64,000 nucleotides of DNA from assembly GCF_963675905.1 (NCBI RefSeq), contig NZ_OY780936.1, positions 4,039,946 to 4,103,945 on the forward strand, read 5' to 3'. The notes below the pieces were generated by a model. That model had not been told where the DNA came from. It saw nothing but the letters and a program-made list of their open reading frames with translations, and made no database searches. Shown here piece after piece: positions 27,853-36,734 of this stretch (positions are counted from its first letter, which is position 1; each line of letters opens with the position of its first letter). A program made the position numbers and the translations under genes. Source of the DNA: an uncultured Bacteroides sp. (lineage in GTDB: Bacteria > Bacteroidota > Bacteroidia > Bacteroidales > Bacteroidaceae).

Positions 27853-28410
27853 ATCATCTGCTACTAAAATCTGTTATCTACCACTAGTTTGTGGCTTTAT
27901 GAACTAATCTCTTATAACTACCGTGAAAGAATAGTTTTTTTGATTCAATAAAAATGTGTAACTCTTTTGTTTCTTTTAGACCTCTTTTCCTCTTTCGAAT
28001 CATAGATTACTGTTATCACCTCTTTATTAATAAGTTATCTATTTTTGCCATTTTAACTTAGTAAGCCCGCAGCCGTGAACCCATAAGCCCTCGAACGAGT
28101 GCCCATCAGTCTGCAGCCGAGAACCCATGGGTCTTCATTCGAGGGCTTACTTACACTTTTTTACAAAATGGATTAGAATATAAGCAAAACTTATTAAGTA
28201 TATACTGTACAAGAGTAAAAAATAGAACGTTGGTAAAGCTTTAATGAGGAGTTTAAGCCATTCATCTCGGACGAAATTTTAAGAAACTGTATACTCTTAA
28301 CTAAAGGGTTTGCAGCAATGTTTATCATGATGTTGTAAAGAGCTCAATTTAGTAGCAGATGATCAGGATTTAGTAGCAGATGATTAGTTCGATATTTTTA
28401 TCTGCTACTA
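27853..28410. repeat. TTTAGTAGCAGATGAT repeat family
   Basis: The 16-mer TTTAGTAGCAGATGAT occurs at 28348-28363 and 28369-28384, and its exact complement at 27853-27868. A shorter inverted copy (ATCTGCTACTA) is at 28400-28410. Looser relatives (for example TATCTGCCACCTGTCACTAA near 27770 and ATCTACCACTA near 27886) surround them. The whole 27600-28788 stretch holds no gene I can support. Confidence 0.7.
28060..28151. repeat. GC-rich composite repeat with terminal inverted repeat
   Basis: AGTAAGCCC (28060-28068) is inverted at 28143-28151. TAAGCCCTCGAA (28084-28095) is inverted exactly at 28138-28149. GCAGCCGTGAACCCA (28069-28083) recurs as GCAGCCGAGAACCCA at 28113-28127. The element is clearly richer in G+C than the AT-rich desert around it. 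Confidence 0.75.
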
Positions 28411-28687
28411 GCTGAAAGCCTTTCTGTAAAGTGGTTTCAGGCGCTTTAGTGGAAGATGGTGTAGATGATTCTACGTAATTCACTATTAGTTTTAAATGCA
28501 GTGTGGTTTACATAAGTCTGAAATTTAGCATCGGATTGCCGTTTAGCTTTTATCCAATTCCCGCATTTGGCAGGTTTATATTCCGTAGTTTGGCCTATTT
28601 TTATTCCCTGATATGGCAAACTATTTTTCCCTGTTTTGGCTAAAATCTGTATCTTTATGAATATATTCTGTATTTTTCTGTGCAACA

Positions 28688-28719
28688 TTTGCAATCCATT
28701 GCCTCAATTTATACCTTTG
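28688..28719 (+). promoter_or_regulatory. Promoter of the TlpA-like gene
   Basis: TTTG at 28688-28691 and TACCTTTG at 28712-28719 with a 20-nt spacer match the Bacteroidetes promoter. Confidence 0.7.
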
Positions 28720-28788
28720 TGGAGTGATTCAGTTTCAACTGATTATAGATTTTGATGTGGATTGCTAAATGTTAATTTGATTTTTTTG

Positions 28789-29361
28789 ATGAAGAAGTTT
28801 TTTTGTGCACTAATAGTTTTTTGTAGTGTTTCTGCTGCATATTGTATTCAGACGAATAATGATCTTTCGGGATTTGAGGTGAATGGTGAGATTAAGGAAT
28901 CCAAAGCAAAGCAAAAAGCGGATGATAAAGCTCTGCAAGAGAAACTTTGTGATAGGCCTTGCCCTGAATTTACATTAACTGATACCAAGGGTAAACTATG
29001 GACGGATCAGAATATAAAGGGGAAAGTTACTATGATAAATATCTGGCATGTATATTGTGAACCTTGCATAAAAGAGATTCCGCAGCTAAACGAGCTGACC
29101 AAAAAATATGCTGGCGTTAATTTCCTTTCAATGACTTTTAATAATTCAGATCAAATAGAAAAAGTTGTAACTAAAAATCATCCCTTGTTTCACCAAATAT
29201 CGGATGCTATTAATTTTATAAGTAAAACAGGGATTTCTTATACTCCAACGAGTATATTAATAGATAAGTCGGGTGTAATAAAATGTGTTGTTCGTGGTGG
29301 AGATGAGAAGCAATTCAAACTTTTGAATAAAAGATTGAAAGAACTCTCGAAAGAGAATTAG
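28789..29361 (+). CDS. Exported thioredoxin-like (TlpA/ResA type) protein
   Basis: About 190 residues, started at ATG 28789 so that the signal peptide 'KKFFCALIVFCSVSAAYC' leads. A thioredoxin fold follows, with the redox motif Cys-Glu-Pro-Cys in 'WHVYCEPCIKEIPQLNELT' and the cis-Pro loop in 'ISYTPTSILIDKSG'. Such proteins reduce disulfides in the periplasm, for example during cytochrome maturation or stress. It has its own promoter and terminator. The partner is unknown. Confidence 0.85.
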   Translation: MKKFFCALIVFCSVSAAYCIQTNNDLSGFEVNGEIKESKAKQKADDKALQEKLCDRPCPEFTLTDTKGKLWTDQNIKGKVTMINIWHVYCEPCIKEIPQLNELTKKYAGVNFLSMTFNNSDQIEKVVTKNHPLFHQISDAINFISKTGISYTPTSILIDKSGVIKCVVRGGDEKQFKLLNKRLKELSKEN

Positions 29362-29383
29362 TAAGATAAGGAATATATAAAAT

Positions 29384-29437
29384 AAAAACAGCACACAGAA
29401 AGTTTGCTATATAAGCAACATCTGTGTGCTGTTTTTT
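29384..29437. terminator. Bidirectional terminator between TlpA-like gene and slyD-like gene
   Basis: AAAAACAGCACACAGA (29384-29399) pairs with TCTGTGTGCTGTTTTT (29421-29436) with A- and T-runs on either side. The loop contains a second small inverted repeat (TTGCTATATAAGCAA). Confidence 0.85.
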
Positions 29438-29451
29438 ATTATAATATATGA

Positions 29452-30048
29452 TTAGTGGCATCCGCAACCGCTACCGCAGCTACCTTCATGTCCTTCTTCA
29501 TCACATCCGCAATCGTCACCGCAGCTGTCGCATCCACAACCACAACCACCTTCACCGCTCATCACGTTGATCATTCCCTGAATTTCTTCATTCGTTGCAG
29601 TACGTGATTCAAGAACTTCTCCTACGAAAGTTAAATCTTCGCCAGCCAATGGGTGGTTCATATCAACTTTTACGTTGCTGTTGCCTACTTCAACTACAGT
29701 AGCATTCATTCTGTTTCCGTCAGCGTCCATTAAAGGAACAACGTTTCCTGCAAAAATTCGTTCTGCGTCGAATCTTCCGTCAATTTCAAATATATTTTTA
29801 GGGAGATCAATTACATGTTCTTCGTCGTAATCTCCATATGCGTCAGTGCTTGAAATAGTAAATTCAAACTTATCGCCAATTGCCAGACCAGTAAGTTGAC
29901 TTTCGAAGGCATCTAATGTAGTGCCTAGTCCAGAGATAAACTGGAAAGGTTGTTCTGGCGTTGCTTTTTCTACTAAATCTCTTTCTCCATCTTCAGTTAC
30001 ATACAGTTCGTAAGAAACTACTATGAGTTTGTTTGGTGCTGTTTCCAT
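29452..30048 (-). CDS. slyD: FKBP-type peptidyl-prolyl isomerase, SlyD-like
   Basis: A 198-residue protein that catalyses proline isomerisation and acts as a chaperone and metal store. The split FKBP domain ('FQFISGLGTTLDAFESQLTG', 'VDMNHPLAGEDLTFVGEVL') encloses an IF chaperone insert in the middle. The C-terminal 35 residues are packed with Cys, Gly, His and Asp (about twelve Cys), a metal-binding tail for nickel or zinc, richer in Cys than the His-rich E. coli tail. It is a single gene; CAAATATA at 30094-30101 gives a minus-strand TATATTTG -7 box 45 nt upstream. Confidence 0.92.
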   Translation of the reverse strand: METAPNKLIVVSYELYVTEDGERDLVEKATPEQPFQFISGLGTTLDAFESQLTGLAIGDKFEFTISSTDAYGDYDEEHVIDLPKNIFEIDGRFDAERIFAGNVVPLMDADGNRMNATVVEVGNSNVKVDMNHPLAGEDLTFVGEVLESRTATNEEIQGMINVMSGEGGCGCGCDSCGDDCGCDEEGHEGSCGSGCGCH

Positions 30049-30101
30049 CTATACTTTTGTTATTAATAAATTCTGTACTATTTAAATAAGGTGCAAATAT
30101 A

Positions 30102-30388
30102 CGAAATATTTATTCGATACCTGCGTGCCGCAATTTATTTTCAGATTATTAAATCCTTTTTTGTAAATTATGACTTATATTTGAAAATGCTGTATTCTCT
30201 TTTCTTTTTAATCCTGGAACTATAACAAGAGAATCGTAATATATAATCGAAATTACTATTTCATATTATATATGTATCTTAATCTTTCTCTTTTCAATCT
30301 AAAAAGTGGTCGAAAGTTATAAAATAGGATAATTATGAGCTAATTTCTTACGATTGCAAATATTTAAGCGTTTTTTTTATTCAATTTG
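30102..30388. other. AT-rich spacer upstream of the ilv operon
   Basis: No gene, tRNA or clear repeat is visible in this stretch between the slyD-like promoter and the ilv promoter. Confidence 0.5.
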
Positions 30389-30419
30389 TTTGGCGGTTTA
30401 AAAAAAGAGCGTACCTTTG
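30389..30419 (+). promoter_or_regulatory. Promoter of the ilv operon
   Basis: TTTG at 30389-30392 and TACCTTTG at 30412-30419 with a 19-nt spacer match the Bacteroidetes promoter. Transcription should begin near 30426, about 25 nt before the leader peptide. Confidence 0.8.
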
Positions 30420-30450
30420 CATCGTCTTTAAAAAAGAAATAAAAAGCAGT

Positions 30451-30525
30451 ATGAATATTATTACATCAATTAATTTGTCTCTAGTGCATATTATTCGCCT
30501 CGTGGTGGTCCAATCAAGAGCGTGA
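30451..30525 (+). CDS. ilv operon leader peptide
   Basis: A 24-codon open frame (ATG 30451, TGA 30523) that begins 'MNIITSINLSLVHIIRLVVV'. Twelve of 24 residues are branched-chain: five Ile, three Leu and four Val, including Ile-Ile twice and Val-Val-Val. It sits just after a good promoter and directly before a terminator/antiterminator pair and ilvD. This is the layout of classic attenuation leaders such as those of E. coli ilv operons: ribosomes stall on scarce Ile/Leu/Val-tRNA and let transcription continue. The peptide itself is not expected to have a function. Confidence 0.85.
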   Translation: MNIITSINLSLVHIIRLVVVQSRA

Positions 30526-30597
30526 GAAAGGTGTATAGTTAATCGTACTATAAAAATATTATTTAGAGCCTTTCTCAGTCATGAGAAAGGCTTTTTT
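30524..30597 (+). promoter_or_regulatory. Transcription attenuator of the ilv operon
   Basis: Terminator: AGCCTTTCTC (30567-30576) pairs with GAGAAAGGCT (30583-30592) and is followed by six T. Antiterminator: GAGAAAGG at 30524-30531, overlapping the leader stop codon, is identical to the right arm and can pair with CCTTTCTC (30569-30576) instead. The two structures exclude each other. A ribosome that finishes the leader covers 30524-30531 and favours termination; one stalled on Ile/Leu/Val codons leaves it free. Confidence 0.85.
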
Positions 30598-30610
30598 AAT
30601 TTAAGAAACA

Positions 30611-32443
30611 ATGGAGAAACAATTACGTAGTTCGTTCAGTACGCAGGGTCGTAGAATGGCAGGGGCGAGAGCTCTTTGGATGGCAAATGGCATGAAGAGA
30701 GAACAATTGGGTAAACCTATTATAGCAGTCGTTAATTCATTTACTCAGTTTGTGCCAGGGCATGTTCATTTACATGAAATTGGTCAGCTGGTAAAGGCTG
30801 AGATTGAAAAGCTTGGCTGCTTTGCCGCTGAATTTAATACTATTGCCATTGACGATGGAATTGCAATGGGGCATGATGGTATGCTATATTCTCTTCCTTC
30901 ACGCGATATTATTGCCGACAGCGTAGAATACATGGTGAATGCCCATAAGGCAGATGCTATGGTTTGCATCAGTAATTGCGATAAGATTACTCCGGGAATG
31001 TTGATGGCATCTATGCGACTTAATATTCCTACAATATTTGTTTCAGGAGGTCCGATGGAAGCAGGAGAGCTTAACGGCCAGCACCTCGATTTGATTGATG
31101 CAATGATTAAGTCGGCCGATGAAAACGTAAGCGATGAAGATGTAGCTCAGATTGAAAAATCAGCTTGTCCTACTTGTGGAAGTTGCTCGGGTATGTTTAC
31201 TGCTAATTCAATGAACTGTTTGAATGAAGCTATTGGTATGGCTTTGCCAGGAAACGGTACAATTGTTGCAACACATGAGAACCGTAAAAATCTGTTTAAA
31301 GATGCCGCAAAAAAGATAGTTGAGAATACATATAAATATTATAAGGAAGGTGATGACAGTGTTCTTCCCAGAAGTATTGCTACTCATTCTGCTTTCCTTA
31401 ACGCAATGACTTTGGATATTGCAATGGGTGGTTCTACCAATACTATCCTTCACCTTTTGGCTATAGCTCATGAAGCAGAGGTTAATTTTACAATGGACGA
31501 CATTGATGCTCTTTCACGTAAAATACCTTGCCTTTGTAAAGTTGCTCCGAATACACAGAAATATCATATACAAGATGTGAACCGTGCAGGAGGAATCATC
31601 TCTATTCTTGCAGAACTGAAAGCAGCAGGCTTGATTGATGCAAACGTGAAACGTGTAGATGGAATGACACTTGCTGAGGCTATAGATAGATATTGTATAA
31701 CCAGTCCTAATGTTTGTGATAAAGCTATAAATAAATATAAGAGTGCTCCGGCAGGTAAATTTAATTTGGTTTTAGGCTCTCAGAATTGTTATTATAGAGA
31801 ACTAGATACAGACAGAAAAGATGGTTGTATCCGTTCTTATGAATATGCCTATACTAAAGATGGCGGTCTTGCTGTTTTAAAAGGAAATATTGCTCAGGAC
31901 GGATGTGTGGTAAAAACAGCCGGTGTAGATGAAAGTATCTGGAAATTCTCTGGTCCTGCTAAAGTTTTCGATTCTCAGGATGCTGCCTGTGACGGAATTC
32001 TGAAAGGTAAAGTCGTCTCCGGAGATGTGGTCGTCATTACTTATGAAGGACCAAAAGGTGGTCCGGGTATGCAGGAAATGCTTTACCCTACATCTTATAT
32101 CAAGTCAAAGCATTTAGGAAAAGAATGTGCATTGATTACCGACGGACGTTTTAGTGGCGGTACTTCAGGATTGAGTATCGGACACGTATCTCCTGAAGCT
32201 GCAGCCGGAGGAAATATTGGATTAATAAAAGATGGTGATATTATTGAAATAAATATCCCTGAAAGAACTATAAATGTGAAGTTGAGTGATAAAGAACTTG
32301 ATCTTCGCCGTTCTCTGGAAATGGAGAGAGGAAAGAAAGCATTTACCGCGCCTTTGCGTGATCGCAATGTCCCAAAAAGTTTGAAAGCTTATGCAAGTAT
32401 GGTAAGCTCTGCAGATAAAGGAGCGGTTAGATTAATAGATTAG
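30611..32443 (+). CDS. ilvD: Dihydroxy-acid dehydratase
   Basis: A 610-residue iron-sulfur enzyme, third common step of valine and isoleucine synthesis. Cluster and substrate motifs are intact: '[14 protein letters not shown]' (Cys), '[17 protein letters not shown]' (Cys) and '[20 protein letters not shown]'. The length matches the E. coli-type enzyme. First structural gene of ilvD-ilvB-ilvN-thioesterase-ilvC, directly after the attenuator. Confidence 0.98.
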   Translation: MEKQLRSSFSTQGRRMAGARALWMANGMKREQLGKPIIAVVNSFTQFVPGHVHLHEIGQLVKAEIEKLGCFAAEFNTIAIDDGIAMGHDGMLYSLPSRDIIADSVEYMVNAHKADAMVCISNCDKITPGMLMASMRLNIPTIFVSGGPMEAGELNGQHLDLIDAMIKSADENVSDEDVAQIEKSACPTCGSCSGMFTANSMNCLNEAIGMALPGNGTIVATHENRKNLFKDAAKKIVENTYKYYKEGDDSVLPRSIATHSAFLNAMTLDIAMGGSTNTILHLLAIAHEAEVNFTMDDIDALSRKIPCLCKVAPNTQKYHIQDVNRAGGIISILAELKAAGLIDANVKRVDGMTLAEAIDRYCITSPNVCDKAINKYKSAPAGKFNLVLGSQNCYYRELDTDRKDGCIRSYEYAYTKDGGLAVLKGNIAQDGCVVKTAGVDESIWKFSGPAKVFDSQDAACDGILKGKVVSGDVVVITYEGPKGGPGMQEMLYPTSYIKSKHLGKECALITDGRFSGGTSGLSIGHVSPEAAAGGNIGLIKDGDIIEINIPERTINVKLSDKELDLRRSLEMERGKKAFTAPLRDRNVPKSLKAYASMVSSADKGAVRLID

Positions 32444-32472
32444 TATAAACGAAACAACGAGTTATATTATAT

Positions 32473-34170
32473 ATGGATAAACAACTTATTACCGGTTCGG
32501 AGGCATTAATCCGTTCTCTGATAAAAGAGGGAGTAGATACCATATTCGGTTATCCCGGTGGGGCTATTATGCCTGTTTATGATTGTTTATATGATCATAA
32601 ACAAGAATTAAATCATGTTCTGACTCGTCATGAACAAGGTGCAACTCATTCAGCGCAAGGATATGCACGAGTCTCCGGGAAAGTTGGGGTATGCGTTGTT
32701 ACCAGCGGACCAGGTGCAACCAATGCCATTACCGGAATTGGAGATGCTATGCTCGATAGTACACCATTGGTTGTTATCGCAGGTCAGGTAGGTTCAGCTT
32801 TGTTAGGCTCCGATGCTTTTCAGGAAATTGATTTGGTGAGTTTAACTCAGCCTATCACAAAGTGGAGTTATCAGATTCGACGCCCGGAAGATATTGCCTG
32901 GGCAGTAGCTCGTGCTTTTTATATAGCTAAGAGCGGAAGACCGGGACCGGTAGTTCTGGACTTTACAAAGAATGCTCAGTTGGCAAAATTTGAATATGTA
33001 CCTCATACAGTAGATTTTATTCGCAGTTATCAACCTGTTGTTGATATCGATGAAGAAGCTGTTTGCGCGGCAGCTCAACTTATAAATTTTGCAAAGAAAC
33101 CATTGGCTTTGGTTGGTCAGGGTGTGGAACTTGGCGGTGCTCAGAAAGAACTTTTAGAGTTCCTTGAAAAAGCAGATATCCCTGCCGGGAAAACATTGTT
33201 GGGACTTTCAGCATTGCCAACCGCTCATCCTTTGAATAAAGGAATGCTTGGTATGCATGGTAATCTGGGACCGAATGTGAAAACCAATGAATGTGATGTT
33301 CTTATTGCAATTGGTATGCGTTTTGACGACCGCGTTACAGGTGACTTACATACTTATGCTAAGCAGGCAAAAGTTATTCATTTTGATATTGATCCTGCAG
33401 AGATAAATAAGAACGTTAAAGCAACAGTGGCTGTAGTAGGAGACTGTAAAACAACGCTGGCTGCAGTAACAGAACAACTGAAAAAGAACGAGCACAAGGA
33501 ATGGATTGACAGCTTTAAAGAAAGCGAAGAAACTGAATACAATTCTGTTATCAAAGGAGAGTTGAACCCTGCTGAAGGTCCTATTACTATGGGGGAAGTT
33601 GTTGATAAGATATCGAAAGCAACCAATCACGAAGCTGTGTTGGTTACAGATGTTGGTCAGAATCAGATGATTGCTGCAAGATATTTCCAGTTCACAAAGA
33701 GTAGAAGCGTTGTAACTTCGGGCGGATTAGGAACAATGGGCTTCGGGCTTCCGGCTGCTATTGGTGCAGCATTTGGTGCACCCGACAGAACCATTTGTCT
33801 GTTCTGTGGTGACGGAGGATTGCAAATGACTATTCAGGAATTGGGAACCATTATGGAAACAGGTGCTCCTGTGAAGATTATTCTGCTGAATAATAACTTC
33901 CTGGGTATGGTACGTCAGTGGCAGGAACTGTTCTTCCACGAACGTTATTCTTCCACCCCTATGAGAAACCCTGATTATATGAAGATAGCTTCTGCTTATG
34001 GAATAAAGGGCAGATCAGTTTATTTGCGCGATCAATTAGATGGAGCAATTAAGGAAATGTTGCAGACGGAGGGTCCTTACCTTCTTGAAGTAGGGGTGAT
34101 AGAAAAAGGAATGGTTTATCCGATGACACCAGCCGGTGCAACGGTTACTAACATGTTGTTGGGATACTAA
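32473..34170 (+). CDS. ilvB: Acetolactate synthase, large subunit
   Basis: A 565-residue thiamine-diphosphate enzyme that joins pyruvate to pyruvate or 2-oxobutyrate. The catalytic Glu lies in 'HEQGATHSAQGYAR' (about residue 53), the FAD-binding domain in the middle, and the ThDP motif at 'FCGDGGLQMTIQELGTI' to 'LLNNNFLGMVRQWQ'. It starts 29 nt after ilvD and is followed 10 nt later by its regulatory subunit. Confidence 0.97.
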   Translation: MDKQLITGSEALIRSLIKEGVDTIFGYPGGAIMPVYDCLYDHKQELNHVLTRHEQGATHSAQGYARVSGKVGVCVVTSGPGATNAITGIGDAMLDSTPLVVIAGQVGSALLGSDAFQEIDLVSLTQPITKWSYQIRRPEDIAWAVARAFYIAKSGRPGPVVLDFTKNAQLAKFEYVPHTVDFIRSYQPVVDIDEEAVCAAAQLINFAKKPLALVGQGVELGGAQKELLEFLEKADIPAGKTLLGLSALPTAHPLNKGMLGMHGNLGPNVKTNECDVLIAIGMRFDDRVTGDLHTYAKQAKVIHFDIDPAEINKNVKATVAVVGDCKTTLAAVTEQLKKNEHKEWIDSFKESEETEYNSVIKGELNPAEGPITMGEVVDKISKATNHEAVLVTDVGQNQMIAARYFQFTKSRSVVTSGGLGTMGFGLPAAIGAAFGAPDRTICLFCGDGGLQMTIQELGTIMETGAPVKIILLNNNFLGMVRQWQELFFHERYSSTPMRNPDYMKIASAYGIKGRSVYLRDQLDGAIKEMLQTEGPYLLEVGVIEKGMVYPMTPAGATVTNMLLGY

Positions 34171-34180
34171 TACTGATATT

Positions 34181-34732
34181 ATGAATAAGAAATTATATAC
34201 AATCAACGTTTATTCAGAAAATATGGCCGGATTGTTGAATCAGGTAACAACTATTTTTACACGCCGACAGCTGAATATTGAGACTTTAAGCGTATCAGCC
34301 TCCTCTATTGAAGGTATTCATAAATATACAATTACTGTTCATACGGATGCCAGTACGATAGAAAAGGTTACTAAGCAGATTGAGAAACGTATTGATGTGA
34401 TGCAGGCTCATTATTATACTGACGATCAGATTATCTTTCAGGAAGTGGCGCTTTACAAAGTTCCGGCTTTAGCCTTGTTGGGTAGCAATCAGGTAGAGAA
34501 AATTGTTCGTAAACATAATGCACGTATTCTTGAAGTAAACCAAACCTATGCTGTTATTGAACTAACCGGTCATCCCGAGGAAACGCAGGCTTTGTATGAT
34601 GAGCTAATGCCTATGGGATTATGGCAGTTTGTACGTTCGGGACGTATTGCTATTACTAAAAGTCCGGTAGAGCGTCTAAGTAATTTCTTAGCTTTGGTTG
34701 AAAGTAGAAAAGGTAAAAATGGAGCAGAATAA
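34181..34732 (+). CDS. ilvN: Acetolactate synthase, small regulatory subunit
   Basis: About 183 residues with an N-terminal ACT domain ('YTINVYSENMAGLLNQVTTI', then 'INIETLSVS'-like text reading 'LNIETLSVSAS') and a C-terminal regulatory domain. It binds IlvB and senses valine. I start at ATG 34181; 15 residues further upstream in frame overlap ilvB and do not fit. Its last 14 nt overlap the thioesterase start, so the two are translationally linked. Confidence 0.95.
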   Translation: MNKKLYTINVYSENMAGLLNQVTTIFTRRQLNIETLSVSASSIEGIHKYTITVHTDASTIEKVTKQIEKRIDVMQAHYYTDDQIIFQEVALYKVPALALLGSNQVEKIVRKHNARILEVNQTYAVIELTGHPEETQALYDELMPMGLWQFVRSGRIAITKSPVERLSNFLALVESRKGKNGAE

Positions 34733-35462
34733 AGTAGGACATTATAATTTTGTAGCAGAACCCTTCCATGTAGATTTCTCCGGACATCTTACAATGGGCG
34801 TATTGGGTAATCATTTACTAAATTGTGCAGGATTTCATTCCACAGACCGGGGATTTGGCATTGCCAATCTTAATGAGGCTCATTATACATGGGTACTTTC
34901 CCGACTGGCTGTTGAATTGGATGAAATGCCTTATCAATATAAGAAGTTCAGCATTAGTACATGGGTAGAAAATGTATATCGTCTTTTTACAGATCGTAAT
35001 TTTGAAATTTTGGATGAAGACGGACGCACCATCGGCTATGCTCGCTCTGTATGGGCTATGATTAGTCAGCAGACACGAAAACCGGCCGACTTGCTTACTC
35101 TTCACGGTGGAAGTATTGTTGATTATGTTTGTGATAAGGAATGTCCCATCGAGAAACCTAGTCGGATTAAAGTAGATGATTGTGAGCCCGATACAACTTA
35201 TGAGGCAAAATATAGTGATATTGATATTAACGGACATGTAAACAGTATCAAGTATATTGAGCGTGTTCTTGATCTTTTTCCGCTTGATATGTATAAAGAA
35301 AAACGGATAAAACGTTTTGAAGTTGCATACATTGCGGAAAGTTATTACGGAGATACTCTTTCGTTCTATAAACAGAAGATAAACGAAAACGAGTATAACG
35401 TTGAAATAAAAAAGAATGGCGGCGAGGTAGTTTGCCGTAGTAAAATGATATTTATTAATTAG
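34719..35462 (+). CDS. Acyl-ACP thioesterase within the ilv operon
   Basis: About 247 residues made of two hotdog folds, as in FatA/FatB-type acyl-ACP thioesterases. The first has 'FHVDFSGHLTMGVLGNHLLN', the second the catalytic-type 'YSDIDINGHVNSIKYIERVL' with Asp, Asn and His. It releases fatty acids from acyl carrier protein. I start it at ATG 34719, inside the end of ilvN. It sits between ilvN and ilvC in an otherwise pure amino acid operon, which ties fatty acid release to branched-chain precursors; the chain preference is unknown. Confidence 0.87.
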   Translation: MEQNKVGHYNFVAEPFHVDFSGHLTMGVLGNHLLNCAGFHSTDRGFGIANLNEAHYTWVLSRLAVELDEMPYQYKKFSISTWVENVYRLFTDRNFEILDEDGRTIGYARSVWAMISQQTRKPADLLTLHGGSIVDYVCDKECPIEKPSRIKVDDCEPDTTYEAKYSDIDINGHVNSIKYIERVLDLFPLDMYKEKRIKRFEVAYIAESYYGDTLSFYKQKINENEYNVEIKKNGGEVVCRSKMIFIN

Positions 35463-35486
35463 TTTTTTAAATAAAAAAGAAGCAAA

Positions 35487-36533
35487 ATGGCACAAATGAA
35501 TTTTGGCGGTGTTGTTGAAAATGTAGTAACCCGCGAAGAATTTCCTTTAGAAAAAGCACGTGAAGTCTTGAAAAATGAAATCATTGCAGTGATTGGTTAT
35601 GGTGTTCAGGGACCTGGACAATCATTGAACTTAAGAGACAATGGTTTTAATGTAATCGTTGGCCAACGTAAAGGTGGCAAAACTTGGGAAAAAGCTGTTG
35701 CTGACGGATGGGTTCCAGGAGAAACTTTGTTTGATATAGACGAAGCTTGCCAACGTGGTACTATTATTCAGTATCTTCTTTCAGATGCTGCTCAGATTGA
35801 AGTGTGGCCTACAGTAAAGAAGAACCTTACTCCAGGTAAAGCTCTTTATTTCTCTCATGGCTTTGGTATTACTTACAAGGAAAGAACAGGCATTGTTCCT
35901 CCAGCAGATGTAGACGTAATTCTTGTTGCTCCTAAAGGATCTGGTACATCACTTCGTACAATGTTCCTTGAAGGTCGTGGCTTGAACTCTTCTTATGCTA
36001 TCTTCCAGGATGCAACAGGTCATGCATTCGATCGTGTTGTTGCTCTAGGTATCGGTGTAGGTTCAGGTTATTTGTTCGAAACAACATTTAAACGTGAAGT
36101 TTACTCTGACTTAACTGGCGAACGTGGTACTTTGATGGGTGCTATTCAAGGTTTACTTCTTGCTCAATATGAAACATTGCGTGAAAACGGACATACTCCA
36201 TCTGAAGCTTTCAATGAAACAGTTGAAGAACTTACTCAGTCATTGATGCCACTTTTTGCAAAGAATGGTATGGACTGGATGTACGCAAACTGTTCAACTA
36301 CTGCTCAACGTGGTGCTCTCGACTGGATGGGCCCATTCCACGATGCAACAAAACCTGTTTTTGAGAAATTGTATTCAGAAGTTAAGTGTGGTAACGAAGC
36401 TCAACGTTCAATTGATACAAACTCTAAACCAGACTACCGTGCAGGTTTGGATGCTGAATTGAAAGCTCTTCGTGAAAGCGAAATGTGGCAAGCTGGTGCT
36501 GTTGTACGTAAATTACGTCCTGAAAACAACTAA
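35487..36533 (+). CDS. ilvC: Ketol-acid reductoisomerase
   Basis: A 348-residue NADPH enzyme that rearranges and reduces acetolactate. The Rossmann motif is 'VIGYGVQGPGQSLNLRDNG' and the conserved substrate block 'VAPKGSGTSLRTMFLEGRG' follows. The knotted C-terminal domain has metal-binding acidic residues in 'YSDLTGERGTLMGAIQG' and 'NETVEELTQSLMPLF'. Last gene of the operon, followed by a strong terminator. Confidence 0.96.
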   Translation: MAQMNFGGVVENVVTREEFPLEKAREVLKNEIIAVIGYGVQGPGQSLNLRDNGFNVIVGQRKGGKTWEKAVADGWVPGETLFDIDEACQRGTIIQYLLSDAAQIEVWPTVKKNLTPGKALYFSHGFGITYKERTGIVPPADVDVILVAPKGSGTSLRTMFLEGRGLNSSYAIFQDATGHAFDRVVALGIGVGSGYLFETTFKREVYSDLTGERGTLMGAIQGLLLAQYETLRENGHTPSEAFNETVEELTQSLMPLFAKNGMDWMYANCSTTAQRGALDWMGPFHDATKPVFEKLYSEVKCGNEAQRSIDTNSKPDYRAGLDAELKALRESEMWQAGAVVRKLRPENN

Positions 36534-36560
36534 TCAGAAGCTCTGCTTATAGCTTTTTAA

Positions 36561-36648
36561 GAGGAGTGCTTTTCTCCTCTTTACATAATATAATCCCATC
36601 TCGAAAGGTCTATTTTTTATAAACCGGTTTTGAGATGGGATTCTTTTT
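36561..36648 (+). terminator. Tandem terminators of the ilv operon
   Basis: A small hairpin (GAGGAG 36561-36566 with CTCCTC 36574-36579, TTT) is followed by a strong one: AATCCCATCTC (36592-36602) with GAGATGGGATT (36632-36642), extended by TCGAAA/TTTTGA pairing, and then CTTTTTT. Confidence 0.8.
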
Positions 36649-36660
36649 TAATGTGAAATT

Positions 36661-36734
36661 TATTGGTGAATAATTGAAATTCATTCGCCAATAAATAAAA
36701 ACCATTCACCAATAAATAAAAGTCAATGGTGAAT
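36661..36734. repeat. ATTCACCAATAAATAAAA repeat cluster
   Basis: ATTCGCCAATAAATAAAA (36683-36700) and ATTCACCAATAAATAAAA (36704-36721) are direct repeats with one difference. The inverted word TATTGGTGAAT precedes them (36661-36671) and TGGTGAATAA follows (36727-36736). The rest of the 36534-37085 spacer has no gene; a TATTTTTG at 37037-37044 is a -7 box for the peptidase. Confidence 0.6.

Noticed and set aside
28446-28694. Minus-strand open frame of 82 codons in the repeat desert
   Set aside because: No start context, no recognisable domain, low-complexity Lys-rich composition, and it overlaps the upstream region of the thioredoxin-like gene.
27600-28788. CRISPR array in the repeat-rich desert
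   Set aside because: The repeats are few, unevenly spaced and in both orientations, and there are no cas genes in the window.
34818-35495. Long minus-strand open frame (225 codons) opposite the thioesterase
   Set aside because: The plus-strand thioesterase has clear motifs and operon context; the reverse frame is very rich in Ile, Phe and Cys as expected for a shadow.
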